This document shows, piece by piece, positions 60,979-64,000 of a stretch of DNA of 64,000 nucleotides. Position numbers and translations under genes: made by a program. The DNA is taken from assembly GCA_964401935.1 (NCBI GenBank), contig CAYOAL010000035.1:1-64000 (forward strand), given 5' to 3'. Every line of letters begins with the position of its first letter. Within the stretch, counting starts at the first letter, position 1. Source of the stretch: JAPYTK01 sp964401935 (GTDB lineage Bacteria > Myxococcota_A > Polyangia > Polyangiales > Polyangiaceae). The notes beneath the pieces are model-generated. The model had not been told where the DNA came from, searched no databases, and was given only the letters and a program-made list of their open reading frames with translations.

Positions 60979-62658
60979 ATGACTCGCTCTTGGATCTTGA
61001 TGGGGTTTTCGGGGGCTCTGGCCGTCTTTGGCGCGTGCACCGGAACCATCGGCGGGGGCTCCGATGGGGTGGAGCCCGAGAACATCGACGACGTGGCGGA
61101 TCGGCTCTGTGTCGTCGACACGCCGCTCCGCCGCCTGACGCGGTTCGAGTACAACAACACCGTCCGCGACTTGCTCGGCGACACGACCCACCCCGCCAAC
61201 GTCCTCCCGCCCGAGGAGGAGGTGCAGGGCTTCAACAATCAGGCGGCGGCCCTGACCGTGAGCGACCTGCTGGTGGAGCAGTACATGAAGGTGGCCGAAA
61301 GCGTGAGCGAACGCGCCACCCAGAACCTCGGCGAGCTCATCCCCTACTGCGACGCGGTCACCGACGGTGAGGCGAGCTGCGCCTCCGAGTTCATCCGCAC
61401 GTGGGGCCAGAGGGCGTTCCGCCGGCCGCTCGAGCCGGACGAGATCGCCCGCCTCGAGGCGCTCTTCGCGTGGGCGCTCGCCGACGCGGAGCTCGGCACG
61501 TTCGAGGACGGAATCCAGCTCGTGATCCAGCAGGTGCTCCAGTCGCCGCACTTCCTGTATCGCCCCGAGTTCGGCGCGGCCGAGCCGGTGGAGGGCGACG
61601 TCGTGCAGCTCACGAGCTGGGAGATGGCCACGAAGCTGTCGTACATGTTGTGGAACACGATGCCCGACGACGAGCTGTTCGCCGAGGCCGAGGCCGACGG
61701 GCTCCAGACCAAGGAGGCCATCGAGGCCCAGGCGCGGCGCATGCTCGCGGATCCGCGGGCGCGCGACGCCATCCGCAACTTCCACAAGCAGTGGCTGCTC
61801 CTCAACCACATGGAGAGCGTCACCAAAGACGCCGCGATCTATCCCAACTTCGACACCGCCCTGCTCCCGCTGTGGGAAGAGGAAATCCAGCGAATGGTGG
61901 AGCACGTGATCCTCGAGAGCGACGGACGACTCCAGACCATGCTCACCGCCGACTTCACCTTCGCCAACGCCACGCTCGCCGCGTTCTACGGCCAAGACGT
62001 GGTCGGCTCCCCGAGCGGCGATGCCTTCGAGCGCGTCTCCCTCGATCCGACGCGGCGCGCCGGGATCCTGACCAGCGCCGGCTTGATGGGCACCCACGCC
62101 GATCTCAACCAGAGCTCCCCGGTCTATCGCGGCAAGTTCGTGCGCGAGCAGCTGCTCTGCGACATCCTCCCGCCCCCGCCCAACGACCTCATCATCCAGC
62201 CGCCCGAGCTCGACCCCAACAAGACCACCAAGGAGCAGTTCGAGGAGATCGGCGCCCGCGACGAGTGCGCGGTGTGCCACAACCTGATGAACCCCATCGG
62301 CTTCTTGTTCGAACACTACGACGGCATCGGCCAGTGGCGGGACACGCAGAACGGCAAGGACATCGACGCCACCGGCGACGTGGTGCAGACCGACGACCTC
62401 GACGGCAGCTACGACGGCGCCCTCGAGCTCGCGCGTGCCCTCGCCGACAGCCCGCAGGTGGCCCAGTGCGTCACCTCGCAGTGGTTCCGCTTCGCCTACA
62501 ACCGCACCGTCGACGCCAAGGACAGCTGCACGGTGGCGATTCTCGACGAGGCCTTCGCCGCCTCCGGCTACGACATCAAGGAGCTGTTGGTGACGCTCAC
62601 CCAGACCAACGCGTTCCTGTACCGCCGCCAGGTGACGGCGGAAGGAGGTGAGCTGTGA
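60979..62658 (+). CDS. DUF1592/DUF1588-family exported protein with CxxCH motif
   Basis: The 559-residue protein has a lipoprotein-like signal (lipobox GAC near residue 20). Regions match the DUF1587-1592-1588-1585 series: LRRLTRFEYNNTVRDLLGD, FRRPLEPDEIARLEALFAWA, LTSWEMATKLSYMLWNTMPD, RAGILTSAGLMGTHAD, and CAVCHNLMNPIGFLFEHYDG with the CxxCH pair, then RFAYNRTVDAKD. This group is found with DUF1552 proteins in Planctomycetes and Myxococcota; its role is not established. GGGAGG stands 6 bases before the ATG. Confidence 0.9.
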   Translation: MTRSWILMGFSGALAVFGACTGTIGGGSDGVEPENIDDVADRLCVVDTPLRRLTRFEYNNTVRDLLGDTTHPANVLPPEEEVQGFNNQAAALTVSDLLVEQYMKVAESVSERATQNLGELIPYCDAVTDGEASCASEFIRTWGQRAFRRPLEPDEIARLEALFAWALADAELGTFEDGIQLVIQQVLQSPHFLYRPEFGAAEPVEGDVVQLTSWEMATKLSYMLWNTMPDDELFAEAEADGLQTKEAIEAQARRMLADPRARDAIRNFHKQWLLLNHMESVTKDAAIYPNFDTALLPLWEEEIQRMVEHVILESDGRLQTMLTADFTFANATLAAFYGQDVVGSPSGDAFERVSLDPTRRAGILTSAGLMGTHADLNQSSPVYRGKFVREQLLCDILPPPPNDLIIQPPELDPNKTTKEQFEEIGARDECAVCHNLMNPIGFLFEHYDGIGQWRDTQNGKDIDATGDVVQTDDLDGSYDGALELARALADSPQVAQCVTSQWFRFAYNRTVDAKDSCTVAILDEAFAASGYDIKELLVTLTQTNAFLYRRQVTAEGGEL

Positions 62659-64000
62659 AACGCATCGACCGTCGCACGCTGCTCCGTGGCGCCATCGCGG
62701 GAGGTTCGGTGGCCATCGGGCTCCCCTTGCTCGAGGCGATGATGCCCCGCCGCGCCGAGGCCCAGACCGGCACCGCTCCCAAGCGCGTGCTCATCTGGTT
62801 CACGGCCAACGGCACCCGACAGGACATCTGGACGCCGTCGGGGCCAACCCTCGACCTGGCCGGCCACCCGCTCCACGCGCCGCTCGCCCCCTTCCAAGAC
62901 AAGCTCATCATGATGGACAACGTCGATCAGGAGGTTGCCTACATCTCCCTCGGCGACGGCCACCAGACGGGCATGGGGTGTCTGCTCACCAACGCCGAGA
63001 TCCTCCCCGGGACGCTCTTCTGCGAGGAGGGCTGTGAGGCCGGCAACGAGCAGTATGTGGGCTGGGCCGGAGGACAGTCGATCGATCAGTTCATCGCTGG
63101 CGAGGTGGAGAAACAGGTCATCACCAAGTTCCGCTCGCTCGAGCTCGGGGTGCAGGTGCGGAGCTCCACCATCTGGTCGCGCATGTCGTACACCGCGGCC
63201 GATCAGCCCGTGCCGCACCGCGAGGACCCCGCGCAGAACTTCGTCGATCTCTTCAGCGACCTCAACGACGACCCGTTCGCGCTCGCGCTGCTCCGGCGCA
63301 AGCGCAAGAGCGTGCTCGACGCGGTGATCGCGGATCTCGACGGCTTCAATCGGCGCCTCGGACAGCACGACAAGCAGCGGCTCGATCAGCACCTCACCGC
63401 GGTGCGGTCGCTCGAGCAGCGTCTGCAGGCCACGAGCACCTTCGGCGAGGGGTGCGAGGTGCCCGACGTGACGCTCCCCACCGGCGACTTCCAGAGCAAC
63501 GACAACTTCCCGGTCACCGGGAGAGCCCAGATGGATCTCCTCGTGATGGCGCTCGCGTGCGACATGACGCGGGTCGCCTCGCTCCAGTGGTCCCGCTCGG
63601 TGAGCAACGTCAACATGACCTGGCTGCCCCTCGTGTTGAGCGAAGGCCACCACGATCTGTCCCACTACGACGACGGCACCGGCGACGCGCAGACCGATCT
63701 GCTCACCATCAACCGCTGGTACACCGAACAGTTCGCGTACCTCCTCGGCCTCATGGACTCCATCCAGGAGGGAGACGGTACGCTCCTCGACAACACCGCC
63801 GTGTTGTGGGTGAACGAGCTGGGCAAAGGGAACAGCCACACCCGGCGCGACATCCCCTTCATGCTCGCCGGGAGCTGCCAGGGGTACTTCGACACCGGCC
63901 GCTACATCGACGCCGGCGGCGCGCCCCACGGGCAGCTCTTGGTGTCGCTCGCCCACGCCATGGGCTACGAGATCCCAAGCTTCGGCGTGGCTCAGTACGG
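62655..64000 (+). CDS. DUF1552-family exported protein (partial, runs off right edge)
   Basis: At least 448 residues; the end lies beyond the window. The N-terminus has a twin-arginine signal (RIDRRTLLRGAIAGGSVAIGLP; the RR pair is in RIDRRTLLRG), so it is exported folded. Matching DUF1552 features are KRVLIWFTANGT, GDGHQTGMGCLLT, SLELGVQ, VLWVNELGKGNSHTRRDIPF and GGAPHGQLLVSLAHAMG. The GTG start overlaps the DUF1592 gene stop (GTGA) and has GGAGG 7-8 bases upstream. The two proteins probably work as a pair in the periplasm. Confidence 0.9.
   Translation, partial: MKRIDRRTLLRGAIAGGSVAIGLPLLEAMMPRRAEAQTGTAPKRVLIWFTANGTRQDIWTPSGPTLDLAGHPLHAPLAPFQDKLIMMDNVDQEVAYISLGDGHQTGMGCLLTNAEILPGTLFCEEGCEAGNEQYVGWAGGQSIDQFIAGEVEKQVITKFRSLELGVQVRSSTIWSRMSYTAADQPVPHREDPAQNFVDLFSDLNDDPFALALLRRKRKSVLDAVIADLDGFNRRLGQHDKQRLDQHLTAVRSLEQRLQATSTFGEGCEVPDVTLPTGDFQSNDNFPVTGRAQMDLLVMALACDMTRVASLQWSRSVSNVNMTWLPLVLSEGHHDLSHYDDGTGDAQTDLLTINRWYTEQFAYLLGLMDSIQEGDGTLLDNTAVLWVNELGKGNSHTRRDIPFMLAGSCQGYFDTGRYIDAGGAPHGQLLVSLAHAMGYEIPSFGVAQY

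Overview
The window is high-GC DNA (around 70 % by eye) that looks like a chromosomal piece of a Myxococcota bacterium, most likely of the Polyangiales/Sandaracinales type. The signs are many short lipoproteins with Gly/Ser or Gly/Ala linkers and cysteine-rich modules, a Ser/Thr kinase next to an FHA-type sigma-54 activator, a DUF1592/DUF1552 gene pair, and a myxobacterial cell-division cluster. This is inferred from content only; there is no rRNA or other taxonomic marker. A run of 100 N at 33163-33262 shows that the sequence is a draft assembly.

Layout. (1) 1-16516, minus strand: a nearly complete dcw cluster, transcribed mraZ-rsmH-ftsL-ftsI-murE-murF-mraY-murD-ftsW-murG-murC-ftsQ-ftsA-ftsZ. 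Most neighbours overlap by ATGA/GTGA or TGATG or lie within a few bases. The main break is before ftsZ, where a stem-loop starts at the ftsA stop codon. murB and ddl are absent from the cluster. (2) 16517-30115: a probable dcw promoter region, then mainly exported proteins of unknown function. These include a lipoprotein with the copper-ligand pattern of PHM-type monooxygenases and an FHA-sigma54 activator/Ser-Thr kinase/exported protein operon. A secreted PHB-depolymerase-like esterase and a B12-binding mutase subunit follow. (3) 30155-42529, mostly plus strand: a molybdopterin oxidoreductase, a GYPPP-repeat membrane protein, an acyl-CoA ligase with a KSDAK-repeat N-terminal tail that contains the assembly gap, a YkgJ-like cysteine-cluster protein, LolA (minus), a POT peptide transporter and KorAB. 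(4) 42606-48294, minus strand: an SDR dehydrogenase, then a compact operon coding for an E1-like enzyme, a ThiS/MoaD-type ubiquitin-fold protein, a small protein resembling the missing N-terminus of the E1, a JAMM peptidase and two exported proteins of unknown function. (5) 48336-64000: an AidB-like acyl-CoA dehydrogenase, several operons of lipoproteins and outer-membrane proteins, a 5'-nucleotidase-like lipoprotein, an orphan DUF2169 protein and a DUF1592/DUF1552 pair that runs off the right edge.

The dcw cluster makes and polymerises lipid II and builds the division ring. LolA and the many lipoproteins and beta-barrel proteins point to an elaborate outer envelope. KorAB, the acyl-CoA enzymes and the mutase subunit fit amino-acid or fatty-acid catabolism. 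The most unusual item is the E1/ubiquitin-like/JAMM operon at 43473-48294, in which the E1 looks split in two and which is translationally coupled to two exported proteins.
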